Shown here piece after piece: positions 22,403 to 30,973 of a stretch of DNA of 64,000 bases. Positions within the stretch are counted from its first letter, which is position 1. Every line of letters begins with the position of its first letter. The DNA is from Neisseria lactamica (GTDB lineage Bacteria; Pseudomonadota; Gammaproteobacteria; Burkholderiales; Neisseriaceae): NCBI RefSeq assembly GCF_901482445.1, contig NZ_LR590477.1, forward strand, positions 1,674,001 to 1,738,000, given 5' to 3'. The position numbers and the translations under genes were made by a program. Below the pieces are notes generated by a model, which worked only from the letters and a program-made list of their open reading frames with translations, had not been told where the DNA came from and made no database searches.

Positions 22403-23094
22403 TCCAATCTGCCCCTTTTCCCGAAAATCGCGCTGCCGATACGGACGTGTGTCGCACCGCACTCAATGGCGGCAGGCATATCGTCCGACATCCCCATAGA
22501 CAGCACGTCTGCCTTAACGCCTGCCGCATTGAGGTCGGCAAGCAGCTTTTGCATGGTCTGAAACTGGGTTTTCAACTCCGTTTCACTGCTATTGGCTTTG
22601 GCAACACACATCAAGCCGCGTACGACGATATTCGGCAACTTCGCCACTTCGACCGCAAGCGCGACCGCTTCTTCGGGCGCGACACCGTGTTTCGCCGCCT
22701 CGCCCGCAATGTTCACCTCGATACACACCTGCAAAGGCGGCATTGAGGAAGGACGCTGTTCGCTCAAACGGCGGGCGGTTTTCAGACGGCATACGGTATG
22801 CACCCAATGCGCGCGTTCGGCGACAAATTTGGTTTTGTTGGACTGCACATCGCCGATGACGTGCCACACGATGTCGGGCAAATCCGCCAACTCTTCCGTT
22901 TTACCGTACCACTCCTGAATATAGTTCTCGCCGAAATCACGCTGTCCGGCGGCGTAAACTTCGCGGATGCCGTCTGAAGGGAAAGTCTTACTGACGGCAA
23001 TCAGGCTGACGGAATGCGGCTTCCTTCCCGCCTGCAGAACCAATTTCCCGATACGGTCGGACACCTCACGATAACGTTCTTGCAAAACCGTCAT
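22390..23094 (-). CDS. yggS: PLP homeostasis protein (YggS/PROSC family)
   Basis: This 234-aa cytosolic PLP-binding protein has a fold-type III barrel. The PLP lysine lies in VSKTFP (K36). The usual IG-x-LQSNK motif appears as IGDVQSNK (~80-87), and the C-terminal phosphate-binding signature is MGMSDDMPAAI (~199-209). Two DUS lie inside the gene (near 22779 and 22968). It is the first gene of a likely yggS-lipoprotein-proC operon, a common yggS-proC association. Confidence 0.93.
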   Translation of the reverse strand: MTVLQERYREVSDRIGKLVLQAGRKPHSVSLIAVSKTFPSDGIREVYAAGQRDFGENYIQEWYGKTEELADLPDIVWHVIGDVQSNKTKFVAERAHWVHTVCRLKTARRLSEQRPSSMPPLQVCIEVNIAGEAAKHGVAPEEAVALAVEVAKLPNIVVRGLMCVAKANSSETELKTQFQTMQKLLADLNAAGVKADVLSMGMSDDMPAAIECGATHVRIGSAIFGKRGRLECVQ

Positions 23095-23207
23095 AAATTA
23101 TCCCCGGTAAAAATGCTTAAATAGTTGAATCCCAAGAATCAGGGCAGTAAAATTCAGAAGTAGGAAACACCAAACGACCCAAACATTATACTGGACAATA
23201 TCCCATT

Positions 23208-24251
23208 ATGCAGATTACCGACTTACTCGCCTTCGGCGTTAAAAACAAAGCATCCGACCTTCACCTGAGTTCGGGCATATCCCCTATGATTCGGGTTCAC
23301 GGTGATATGCGGCGCATCAACCTTCCCGAAATGAGCGCGGAAGAGGTCGGCAATATGGTAACTTCGGTGATGAACGACCATCAGCGGAAAATCTACCAGC
23401 AAAACTTGGAAGTCGACTTCTCGTTCGAACTGCCCAACGTCGCCCGATTCCGCGTCAACGCCTTCAACACCGGCCGCGGCCCCGCCGCCGTATTCCGCAC
23501 CATTCCCAGCACCGTCTTATCGCTGGAAGAATTGAAAGCCCCGCGCATTTTCCAAAAAATCGCAGAATCGCCGCGCGGTATGGTATTGGTTACCGGCCCT
23601 ACCGGTTCGGGCAAATCGACCACGCTTGCCGCAATGATCAACTACATCAACGAAACCCAGCCGGCACACATCCTGACCATCGAAGACCCGATCGAATTCG
23701 TCCACCAAAGCAAAAAATCCCTGATTAACCAGCGCGAGCTGCACCAGCACACCCTCAGCTTCGCCAACGCGCTGAGTTCCGCATTGCGCGAAGACCCCGA
23801 CGTTATCCTGGTCGGCGAGATGCGCGACCCCGAAACCATCGGGCTGGCGCTGACCGCCGCCGAAACCGGACACTTGGTTTTCGGCACGCTGCACACGACC
23901 GGCGCGGCAAAAACCGTCGACCGTATCGTGGACGTATTCCCGGCGGGGGAAAAGGAAATGGTGCGCTCTATGCTGTCCGAATCGCTGACCGCCGTCATTT
24001 CCCAAAACCTGCTGAAAACGCGCGACGGCAACGGCCGTGTCGCCTCGCACGAAATCCTGATTTCCAACCCCGCCGTCCGCAACCTCATCCGCGAAAACAA
24101 AATCACACAAATCAACTCCGTCCTGCAAACCGGACAGGCGAGCGGTATGCAGACGATGGACCAGTCGCTGCAATCGCTGGTGCGCCAAGGGCTGATCGCA
24201 CCGGAAGTCGCACGCAAACGCGCGCAAAACAGCGAAAGTATGAGTTTCTGA
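23208..24251 (+). CDS. pilT: type IV pilus retraction ATPase PilT
   Basis: This 347-aa cytoplasmic hexameric ATPase powers pilus retraction, twitching and DNA uptake. It has the N-terminal PAS-like domain, Walker A GPTGSGKSTT (~132-141), Asp box (TIEDPIEF), Walker B (ILVGEMRDPET), His box (TLHTTGAAKT) and the C-terminal AIRNLIRE-like motif seen as AVRNLIRE. A candidate -10 TATACT lies at 23187-23192. It is divergent from yggS and followed 105 bp later by pilU. Confidence 0.97.
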   Translation: MQITDLLAFGVKNKASDLHLSSGISPMIRVHGDMRRINLPEMSAEEVGNMVTSVMNDHQRKIYQQNLEVDFSFELPNVARFRVNAFNTGRGPAAVFRTIPSTVLSLEELKAPRIFQKIAESPRGMVLVTGPTGSGKSTTLAAMINYINETQPAHILTIEDPIEFVHQSKKSLINQRELHQHTLSFANALSSALREDPDVILVGEMRDPETIGLALTAAETGHLVFGTLHTTGAAKTVDRIVDVFPAGEKEMVRSMLSESLTAVISQNLLKTRDGNGRVASHEILISNPAVRNLIRENKITQINSVLQTGQASGMQTMDQSLQSLVRQGLIAPEVARKRAQNSESMSF

Positions 24252-24356
24252 CACACGGTTGCTTAAACGGCATACCGTTCCGAACAGGAAGCGTCCGCCT
24301 TTCTGTTGAAACCTGCCGCCGAAAACTGCAAGGCTTAAACTGAAAAGAAGTTAACG

Positions 24357-25583
24357 ATGAGTACCAATAACCTGCACGACATCTTGGACGAAATGGTTCA
24401 AGTGTATTCTCAAAAAAAACAAAGCCGCTCCGAAACCCCGGCCGAAATCGGCGCACACCTCCACCCGCTGCTCGACCGCCTGTGCGAAACCGCAGAAGCG
24501 CAAAGCGCGTCCGACATCCTTATCAGCAAAGGATTCCCGCCCTCGTTGAAAATCAACGGTGCCTTAACCCCGCAGCCGCAAAAGGCTTTGACGGGCGAGG
24601 AAACCGCCGCCATCGCCGCATCGACGATGAACGCCGAACAATCGGAAATATTCCGGCGCGACGGCGAAATCAACTACTCCGTCCAATCGCGCAGCGGCAC
24701 GCGCTACCGCGCCAACGCCTACCACAGCCAAGGCCACGCAGGTTTGGTTTTGCGGCGCATCAACCACGTCATCCCGCAAATGCAGGAATTGGGCCTGCCC
24801 GAAAAACTTAAAGACCTCGCCGTCGCGCCGCGCGGGCTGCTGATTATCGTCGGGCCTACCGGTTCGGGCAAATCCACCACGATGGCGACTATGCTCGAAC
24901 ATCGCAACAAAACCCTGCCCGGCCATATCGTTACCATCGAAGACCCGATAGAGTTTATCTACAAACCGCGCCGCTGCATCTTTACCCAGCGCGAAATCGG
25001 CGTCGACACCATAAACTGGCAGACGGCGGTACAAAACGCTATGCGCCAGTCCCCCGACGTGGTCTGCATCGGCGAAGTCCGCAGCAGGGAAAATATGGAA
25101 TACGCGATGCAGCTCGCCCAAACCGGCCACCTGTGCATTTTTACGCTCCACGCCAACACCGCGCCGCAGTCGCTCGAACGCATACTCAACTTCTACCCCA
25201 AAGAACAGCACAAGCAAATACTGATCGACATCGCCCTCAACCTGTCCGGTATCGTCTGCCAACGCCTCGCCCTCAAAAAAGACAAAACGGGCAGGACGGC
25301 GGTTGTCGATCTGCTCATCAACACGCCCGCCATCCAAGACTTCATCCTGAAGGGCGACCTGATGAACATCAATAAAATCATGGAAACCGCCAAAACCGAC
25401 GGAATGCAGACGATGGACCAAAACCTTTTCGAACTGTACCGTCACGGCATCATCAGTTACGAAGAAGCCCTGCGCCAGTCCGTTTCCGCCAACAACCTGC
25501 GGTTGCACATCCAACTGTACGAAGAAGGCAAAATGCCCGAACTCCTTTACGACAGGGTCAACGGTCTCAACCTCGTTTCCTGA
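24357..25583 (+). CDS. pilU: PilT-like accessory ATPase PilU
   Basis: This 408-aa PilT paralogue has an N-terminal extension (~30 aa) and a ~50-residue longer tail. Walker A is GPTGSGKSTT (~165-174), the Asp box TIEDPIEF, Walker B VCIGEVRSREN and the His box TLHANTAPQS. In the family it modulates retraction alongside PilT. It is in tandem with pilT and ends before an inverted DUS pair. Confidence 0.96.
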   Translation: MSTNNLHDILDEMVQVYSQKKQSRSETPAEIGAHLHPLLDRLCETAEAQSASDILISKGFPPSLKINGALTPQPQKALTGEETAAIAASTMNAEQSEIFRRDGEINYSVQSRSGTRYRANAYHSQGHAGLVLRRINHVIPQMQELGLPEKLKDLAVAPRGLLIIVGPTGSGKSTTMATMLEHRNKTLPGHIVTIEDPIEFIYKPRRCIFTQREIGVDTINWQTAVQNAMRQSPDVVCIGEVRSRENMEYAMQLAQTGHLCIFTLHANTAPQSLERILNFYPKEQHKQILIDIALNLSGIVCQRLALKKDKTGRTAVVDLLINTPAIQDFILKGDLMNINKIMETAKTDGMQTMDQNLFELYRHGIISYEEALRQSVSANNLRLHIQLYEEGKMPELLYDRVNGLNLVS

Positions 25584-25597
25584 CCGCCTGCGGTACG

Positions 25598-25635
25598 ATG
25601 CCGTCTGAAAGCACCGCCCCGTTTTCAGACGGCAT
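25598..25635 (+). terminator. inverted DUS pair after pilU
   Basis: DUS arms 25598-25609 and 25624-25635 have a 14-base loop and lie 15 bases past the pilU stop. Confidence 0.7.
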
Positions 25636-25674
25636 CGCTTCGCCCCTTCCGGACAACACCCGATCGGACAAACC

Positions 25675-27825
25675 ATGAACACCCCGCCCCTCAAACCCCT
25701 GCTGCTTACCTCGCTCCCCGTCTTTACCGCCGTTTCGGCCGCCGCCGCCATCGTATGGCAAACCGGCAGTCCCAAACTCGCTATGCCCTTCGTGCTCGGC
25801 ATTATCGCCGGCGGGCTGGTCGATTTGGACAACCGCCTGACAGGCCGTCTGAAAAACATCATCGTCACCGTCGCCCTGTTTACCCTGTCCTCTCTCGCGG
25901 CGCAAACCACCCTCGGCACAGGGTGGCCGTTTGTCCTCGTCATGACCCTGATGACCTTCTGCTTCACAATGCTGGGCGCGTTCGGACTCAAATACCGCAC
26001 TTTCGCATTCGGCACACTCGTCGTCGCCACCTACACCACCCTCACCTACACCCCCGAAACCTACTGGCTGACCAACCCCTTTATGATTCTGTGCGGCACC
26101 GTACTGTACAGCACCTGCATCCTCCTCTTCCAAATCATCCTGCCCCACCGCCCCATACAGGAAAGCGTCGCCGCCGCCTACGACGCGCTCGGCGGCTACC
26201 TCGAAGCCAAAGCCGACTTTTTCGATCCCGACGAAGCCGAATGGATAAGCAACCGCCACCTCGACCTCGCCATGATCAACACAAACGTCATCACCGCCTT
26301 CAACCGCTGCCGCTCCGCCCTGTTTTACCGCCTTCGCGGCAAACACCGCCACCCGCGCACCGCCAAAATGCTGCGCTACTACTTTGCCGCCCAGGACATA
26401 CACGAACGCATCAGCTCCGCCCACGTCGATTATCAGGAAATGTCCGAAAAATTCAAAAACACCGACATCATCTTCCGCATCCGCCGGCTGCTCGAAATGC
26501 AGGGGCAGGCGTGCCGCAACACCGCCCAAGCCATCCGGGCGGGCAAAGACTACACATACAGCAAACGCCTCGGACGCGCCATCGAAGGCTGCCGCCAGTC
26601 GCTGCGCCTCCTTTCAGACGGCAACGACAGCCCCGACATCCGCCACCTCGGCCGCCTGCTCGACAACCTCGGCAGCGTCGACCAACAATTCCGCCAACTC
26701 AAGCACAGCGGCAGCACCGCCGAAAACGACCGTCCGGACGACACCCGCATTGCCGCCCTCGAAACCGACAGCCTCAAAAACATCCGGAAAACCATCCTTC
26801 CGCACCTCACCCCCGAATCCGGCGTATTCCGCCACGCCGTCCGCCTGTCCCTCGTCGTTGCCGCCGCCTGCACCATCGTCGAAGCCCTCCGCCTCAACCT
26901 CGGCTACTGGATACTGCTGACCGCCCTCTTCGTCTGCCAGCCCAACTACACCGCCACCAAAAGCCGCGTCCGCCAACGCATCGCCGGCACCATACTCGGC
27001 GTAATCGTCGGCTCGCTCGTCCCCTACTTCACCCCGTCTGTCGAAACCAAACTCTGGATTGTCGTCGTCGGCACCACCCTCTTCTTCATCACCCGCACCT
27101 ACAAATACAGCTTTTCCACCTTCTTCATCACCATCCAGGCCCTGACCGGCCTCTCGCTTGCCGGTTTTGACGTTTACGCGCTCCTGCCCGTCCGCATCAT
27201 CGACACCATAGTCGGCGCATCCCTCGCCTGGGCGGCAGTCAGCTACCTGTGGCCCGACTGGAAATACCTCACACTCGAACGCACCGCCGACCTTACCGTC
27301 CGCAGCAGCGGCGCATACCTCCAAAAAATCGCCGAACGCCTCAAAACCGGCGAAACCGGCGACGACATCGAATACCGCATCACCCGCCGCCGCGCCCACG
27401 AACACACCGCCGCCCTCAGCAGCACCCTATCCGATATGAGCGGCGAACCCGAAAAATTCGCCGGCAGCCTGCAACCCGGCTTCACCCTCCTCAAAACCGG
27501 CTACGCCCTGACCGGCTACATTTCCGCACTCGGCGCATACCGCAGCGAAATGCACGAAGGGTGCAGCCCCGAATTCAACGCACAGTTTTACCGGGCGGCG
27601 GAACACACCGCCCGGATATTCCAACACCTGCCCGATATGGAAGCCGCAAACTTTCAAACAGAATTGGACAGCCTGCGCGGCGAACTCGACACACTCGGCA
27701 CACAAAGCGGCAGCACGCAAAGCCACATCCTCCACCGGCAGCTCCAACTCATCGCCCGCCAACTCGAACCCTACTACCGCGCCTACCGCCAAATCCCGCA
27801 CAAACACACCCCAAATGCCGTCTGA
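25675..27825 (+). CDS. YccS/YhfK-family FUSC-like inner membrane protein
   Basis: This 716-aa protein has two membrane blocks (about residues 8-155 and 385-520), each with ~5-6 hydrophobic segments, separated by a large cytoplasmic region. That is the YccS/FUSC architecture related to aromatic-acid and fusaric-acid efflux; the function of the family is unproven. Its codon use is unusually C-rich. The last four codons AAT GCC GTC TGA are part of a DUS (27815-27826), so the stop codon is supplied by an uptake sequence. Confidence 0.88.
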   Translation: MNTPPLKPLLLTSLPVFTAVSAAAAIVWQTGSPKLAMPFVLGIIAGGLVDLDNRLTGRLKNIIVTVALFTLSSLAAQTTLGTGWPFVLVMTLMTFCFTMLGAFGLKYRTFAFGTLVVATYTTLTYTPETYWLTNPFMILCGTVLYSTCILLFQIILPHRPIQESVAAAYDALGGYLEAKADFFDPDEAEWISNRHLDLAMINTNVITAFNRCRSALFYRLRGKHRHPRTAKMLRYYFAAQDIHERISSAHVDYQEMSEKFKNTDIIFRIRRLLEMQGQACRNTAQAIRAGKDYTYSKRLGRAIEGCRQSLRLLSDGNDSPDIRHLGRLLDNLGSVDQQFRQLKHSGSTAENDRPDDTRIAALETDSLKNIRKTILPHLTPESGVFRHAVRLSLVVAAACTIVEALRLNLGYWILLTALFVCQPNYTATKSRVRQRIAGTILGVIVGSLVPYFTPSVETKLWIVVVGTTLFFITRTYKYSFSTFFITIQALTGLSLAGFDVYALLPVRIIDTIVGASLAWAAVSYLWPDWKYLTLERTADLTVRSSGAYLQKIAERLKTGETGDDIEYRITRRRAHEHTAALSSTLSDMSGEPEKFAGSLQPGFTLLKTGYALTGYISALGAYRSEMHEGCSPEFNAQFYRAAEHTARIFQHLPDMEAANFQTELDSLRGELDTLGTQSGSTQSHILHRQLQLIARQLEPYYRAYRQIPHKHTPNAV

Positions 27826-27984
27826 AGCAGTTTCGCCATTTTTCATGGCAAATACGCAAAGCACGGGCAGAATGTCATGCAGGTTGGAAGACAGTACGCA
27901 TACTTTGCCAGTGCCTGATGCACAGTGAAAATGTGCAAGGTGCAGGTTGCGGAGCGGGCTTTAAGGCAGGCTGTCCGGCGGGCT

Positions 27985-28006
27985 GTAGGGTGGGCTTCAG
28001 CCCACC
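27985..28006 (+). repeat. palindromic GTAGGGTGGGCTTCAGCCCACC copy 1
   Basis: This is a 22-base repeat with an 18-base palindromic core. Further copies are at 28341-28362 (same strand), 28444-28464 (inverted, partial) and 29211-29232 (inverted). Confidence 0.7.
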
Positions 28007-28186
28007 AAATTACACCAAATTACACCAATCACAACGCTTTTACCGTTTTCAGACGGCATCGGTTTGCCGGCACCCGGTCGGCACGGCGTAAATGGCTAAG
28101 TTGGCGAGGTTGGCAAAAATGGCGGGACAAAGCCCGCCCTGCAAAACCATAGGAATGCCCGAATCGTCAGAAACACCCGGACCGTC

Positions 28187-28287
28187 ATTCCCACGAAAGT
28201 GGGAATCTAGGACGTAAAATCTAAAGAAACCTTTTTTCCCGATAAATTCCCGCACCGACAAATCCAGATTCCCGCCTGCGTGGGAAT
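28187..28287. repeat. NIME block 1
   Basis: dRS3 elements (attccc-8N-gggaat) at 28187-28206 and 28268-28287 bound a ~61-bp RS unit. Confidence 0.85.
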
Positions 28288-28340
28288 GACGGTATATCGG
28301 CAGGCGCAGGATAAATGCGTAAGGTGGTGGGTGGTGGGCT

Positions 28341-28362
28341 GTAGGGTGGGCTTCAGCCCACC
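28341..28362 (+). repeat. palindromic repeat copy 2
   Basis: It is identical over 22 bases to the repeat at 27985-28006. Confidence 0.7.
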
Positions 28363-28443
28363 GATTCCATCAAATCCCACCAACTCCGCCGAAAACCGAA
28401 ACCGCCGAATCCCGCCGGTTCGCCAAAAACCCTTGATTCGGTA

Positions 28444-28464
28444 GGCTGAAGCCCACCCTACAAC
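28444..28464 (-). repeat. palindromic repeat copy 3 (inverted, partial)
   Basis: ggctgaagcccaccctac is the inverse of the repeat with the outer bases lost. Confidence 0.6.
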
Positions 28465-28538
28465 CCGCCCTTTACGAATCTTCCTACACCCTATACAACA
28501 CCTTGAGAATCCACCCTGTCAGGAATATCCGAATCGTC

Positions 28539-28692
28539 ATTCCCGCGCAGGCGGGAATCCGAACACGTCCGCACAGAAACCCGCATCCCGTCATTCCCAC
28601 GAAAGTGGGAATCTAGAACGCAGGGTTGGATAAACCGTTTTATCCGATAAGTTCCTATACCGACAGACCTAGATTCCCGCCTGCGCGGGAAT
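28539..28692. repeat. NIME block 2
   Basis: Three dRS3 20-mers lie at 28539-28558, 28593-28612 and 28673-28692 with intervening RS units. The last RS unit (28613-28672) resembles that in block 1. Confidence 0.85.
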
Positions 28693-28710
28693 GACGGCAT
28701 CGGTTTGCCG

Positions 28711-28980
28711 TTACAACCCGGCTTTGTTTTTAAGGGGGAGTTTGATGTGGGGTTTGGCGGGTTTCGGGGCTTCTTTCAAACCCAGTTCGATTTGCTGGGC
28801 TTCGTTCAAGAGGTTGCTCCAGTCGCCTTTTTTGTACCACTCGCGCCCGTCCAGCTCGATGGGGTGTTGGATGCGCTCGCAGCCGTTGCCGCACTGCAAA
28901 TCGTCTTCGCGGCAATATTTGTCGCACCCCCAGCAGATGCGCTCGGGGTTTTTGGGGAATATGGGGAATTTTTTTGCCAT
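28711..28980 (-). CDS. DUF3079 family small Cys-rich protein
   Basis: This 89-aa cytosolic protein matches DUF3079: an MAKKFP start, then C16-x2-C19-x3-C23-x6-C30-x3-C34 (a probable metal site), and a WYKKGDW motif (~49-55). A Pro/Lys-rich tail follows. Function is unknown. It is isolated between the NIME region and ftsY. DUF3079 proteins are usually ~80-90 aa, so it is full length. Confidence 0.85.
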   Translation of the reverse strand: MAKKFPIFPKNPERICWGCDKYCREDDLQCGNGCERIQHPIELDGREWYKKGDWSNLLNEAQQIELGLKEAPKPAKPHIKLPLKNKAGL

Positions 28981-29319
28981 GATATGTGCCTCGTTTTTTT
29001 ATTGGATGAAATTATAGGGGATGCGGCAGCGGCGGTTTCGGGTTTATACGGTTTTTACGCGCGGGTGTTAAGGTTTGTGAAATACCGTATGAGGCGGTTT
29101 CGGTATTTTGTACGGTAAATGTGTCAGGCGCGGGAGGGCGTTTGCATTTTTTTGGAGATAGGGTGGGAGTGGGTGAGTTGGTGGGATTGGTGGATTGGGA
29201 TTGGTGGATTGGTGGGCTGAAGCCCACCCTACAGCCCACCCGACGGAGTGAAAATACAGTTGCTACAACCTACCCTCTCCCGAAAACACCAATCCGCCGT
29301 TTTCAGACGGCATTTCGGC
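28981..29319. other. intergenic region with direct and palindromic repeats
   Basis: There is no gene. The stretch 29187-29217 has near-tandem ggtggattgg units running into an inverted copy of the 22-base palindrome (29211-29232). A DUS (ttcagacggcat, near 29301-29312) sits just past the ftsY stop. Confidence 0.6.
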
Positions 29320-30828
29320 TCAATCCAGCAGCGCGTCAATAAACGCGCGCGCGTCAAACGGGCGCAAATCGTCTATGCCTTCGCCCACGCCGATGTAGCG
29401 GACGGGGATAGGACGGTCGGAGGCGAGCGCGGCGAGGATGCCGCCTTTTGCCGTGCCGTCGAGTTTGGTTACGATTAAGCCGGTCAGCCCCAATGCGTCG
29501 TCAAAGGCTTTAACTTGGTTGACGGCGTTTTGCCCGATGTTGGCATCGAGGACGACGATGATTTCGTGCGGCGCGTCGGGCATAGCTTTTTGCAGCACGC
29601 GCTTCACTTTTTTGATTTCTTCCATCAAATGAAGCTGCGTGGGCAGGCGGCCGGCGGTGTCGGCCAGCACGATGTCGATGCCGCGCGCTTTGGCGGCTTG
29701 GACGGCATCGAAGCAGACGGCTGCGGAATCGCCCGTGGTTTGCGAAATCACGGTTACGTTGTTGCGTTCGCCCCAAGCTTGAAGCTGCTCACGCGCGGCG
29801 GCGCGGAAGGTGTCGCCGGCGGCAAGCAGCACAGATTTGCCCTGCGCTTGGAAATATTTGGCGAGTTTGCCAATAGACGTGGTTTTGCCCGCGCCGTTGA
29901 TACCGGCAAGCATAATCACGAAAGGCTCTTTGGTTTCGGGCAAGACCAGCGGTTTTTCCAAAGGCTTAATCAGGTCGTACAAGGCTTCTTTCAACGCGCC
30001 GCGCAATTCGTTGCCGTCTTTCAGCCCTTTGAGACTGACGCGGTCGCGCACGTCTTTCATCAGGTATTCGGTGGCTTCCATGCCCATATCGCCGGTAATC
30101 AGCACGGTTTCCAGCTCTTCGTATAAATCTTCGTCGATTTGTCCGCCGCCGAACACGCCCGCCAGCGATTTCGCCATTTTGTCGCGCGATTTGGTCAAAC
30201 CTTGTTTCAAACGCGCCGCCCAACTGAGCTTGTGTTCTTCAGTTGTTGCAACGGCTTCCGCAACGGCTTCTTGAACTTGCTCGACAGCCTCGCTGACGGT
30301 TTCGGCAACAGTTTCTTTCACCGCTTCGACTTGTTCCGCTGCTTTTTCAGCCGCTTCCCCTGCTTCAGACGGCATCGCGGCAACGGTTTCTTGAACCTGC
30401 TCAACAGCCTTGCTGACGGTTTCAACGACTGCTTCTTTTGCGGACTCAACGCATTCCGCCGCTTTTTCAACCGCTTCAGACGGCATCGCGGCAACAGCTT
30501 CCTTTACTTGTTCAACCGCACCGCTGACGGTTTCGGCAACGGCTTCTTTTGCGGATTCAACATATTCCGCTGCTTTTTCAGCCGCTTCCGCCGCTTCAGA
30601 CGGCATCTCGGCAACGGTTTCCTTTACCTGTTCAACCGCACCGCTGACAGTTTCAACGGCAGATTCGACCCGCCCTTTGACGCTTTCCGTTAAAGATTCA
30701 GCATCTTCTTTAATATTTTCAACTATTTGAGCAACTTCAGATTCCGCTTTTACTGCGGTTTCCTGAATTTGAGCCTCCTCAGGAGCCGGAGTTTCCTGTT
30801 TTTTCTTGCGACGGAAGAAGCTGAACAT
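29320..30828 (-). CDS. ftsY: signal recognition particle receptor FtsY
   Basis: This 502-aa SRP-receptor GTPase docks SRP-ribosome complexes at the inner membrane. The C-terminal NG domain (~200-500) has the P-loop GINGAGKTTSIGKLAKYF, DTFRAAAREQL, DTAGR and TKLDGTAKGG. The N-terminal ~200 residues are an acidic A domain built of Ala/Glu/Val helical repeats of 37-40 aa. Three repeats contain the peptide MPSEA encoded by DUS copies (30364-30375, 30475-30486, 30595-30606). It is divergent from msrAB. Confidence 0.96.
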   Translation of the reverse strand: MFSFFRRKKKQETPAPEEAQIQETAVKAESEVAQIVENIKEDAESLTESVKGRVESAVETVSGAVEQVKETVAEMPSEAAEAAEKAAEYVESAKEAVAETVSGAVEQVKEAVAAMPSEAVEKAAECVESAKEAVVETVSKAVEQVQETVAAMPSEAGEAAEKAAEQVEAVKETVAETVSEAVEQVQEAVAEAVATTEEHKLSWAARLKQGLTKSRDKMAKSLAGVFGGGQIDEDLYEELETVLITGDMGMEATEYLMKDVRDRVSLKGLKDGNELRGALKEALYDLIKPLEKPLVLPETKEPFVIMLAGINGAGKTTSIGKLAKYFQAQGKSVLLAAGDTFRAAAREQLQAWGERNNVTVISQTTGDSAAVCFDAVQAAKARGIDIVLADTAGRLPTQLHLMEEIKKVKRVLQKAMPDAPHEIIVVLDANIGQNAVNQVKAFDDALGLTGLIVTKLDGTAKGGILAALASDRPIPVRYIGVGEGIDDLRPFDARAFIDALLD

Positions 30829-30973
30829 TGAATTTTCCTTTTAATTTTAGAAACTTGAAATAGACCGTATTGTAGCGTATTTTGCGCGGCAGGGTTGTCC
30901 GAAAATCCGGGCTGTAAGGTTTCGGCATCTCAAACGTCTAACCATACAAACCGTCCACACAGGAAACATCAAA

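Larger units (their letters stand above)
27826..28710. repeat. gene-free repeat mosaic (NIME blocks and palindromic repeats)
   Basis: This ~880-bp interval has no convincing gene. It holds two NIME blocks bounded by dRS3 20-mers, three copies of a GGGCTTCAGCCC-type palindrome and a lone DUS (28048-28059). It lies between yccS and a convergent DUF3079 gene. Confidence 0.85.

Noticed and set aside
25567..26529. 320-codon Gly/Val-rich minus-strand ORF
   Set aside because: It is antisense to the yccS-type gene; its Gly/Val richness is the complement of C-rich codons.
28187..28692. CRISPR-like array of ~20-bp repeats
   Set aside because: The repeats are dRS3 palindromes with variable 8-base centres and unequal spacing, and no cas genes are present; this is a NIME.
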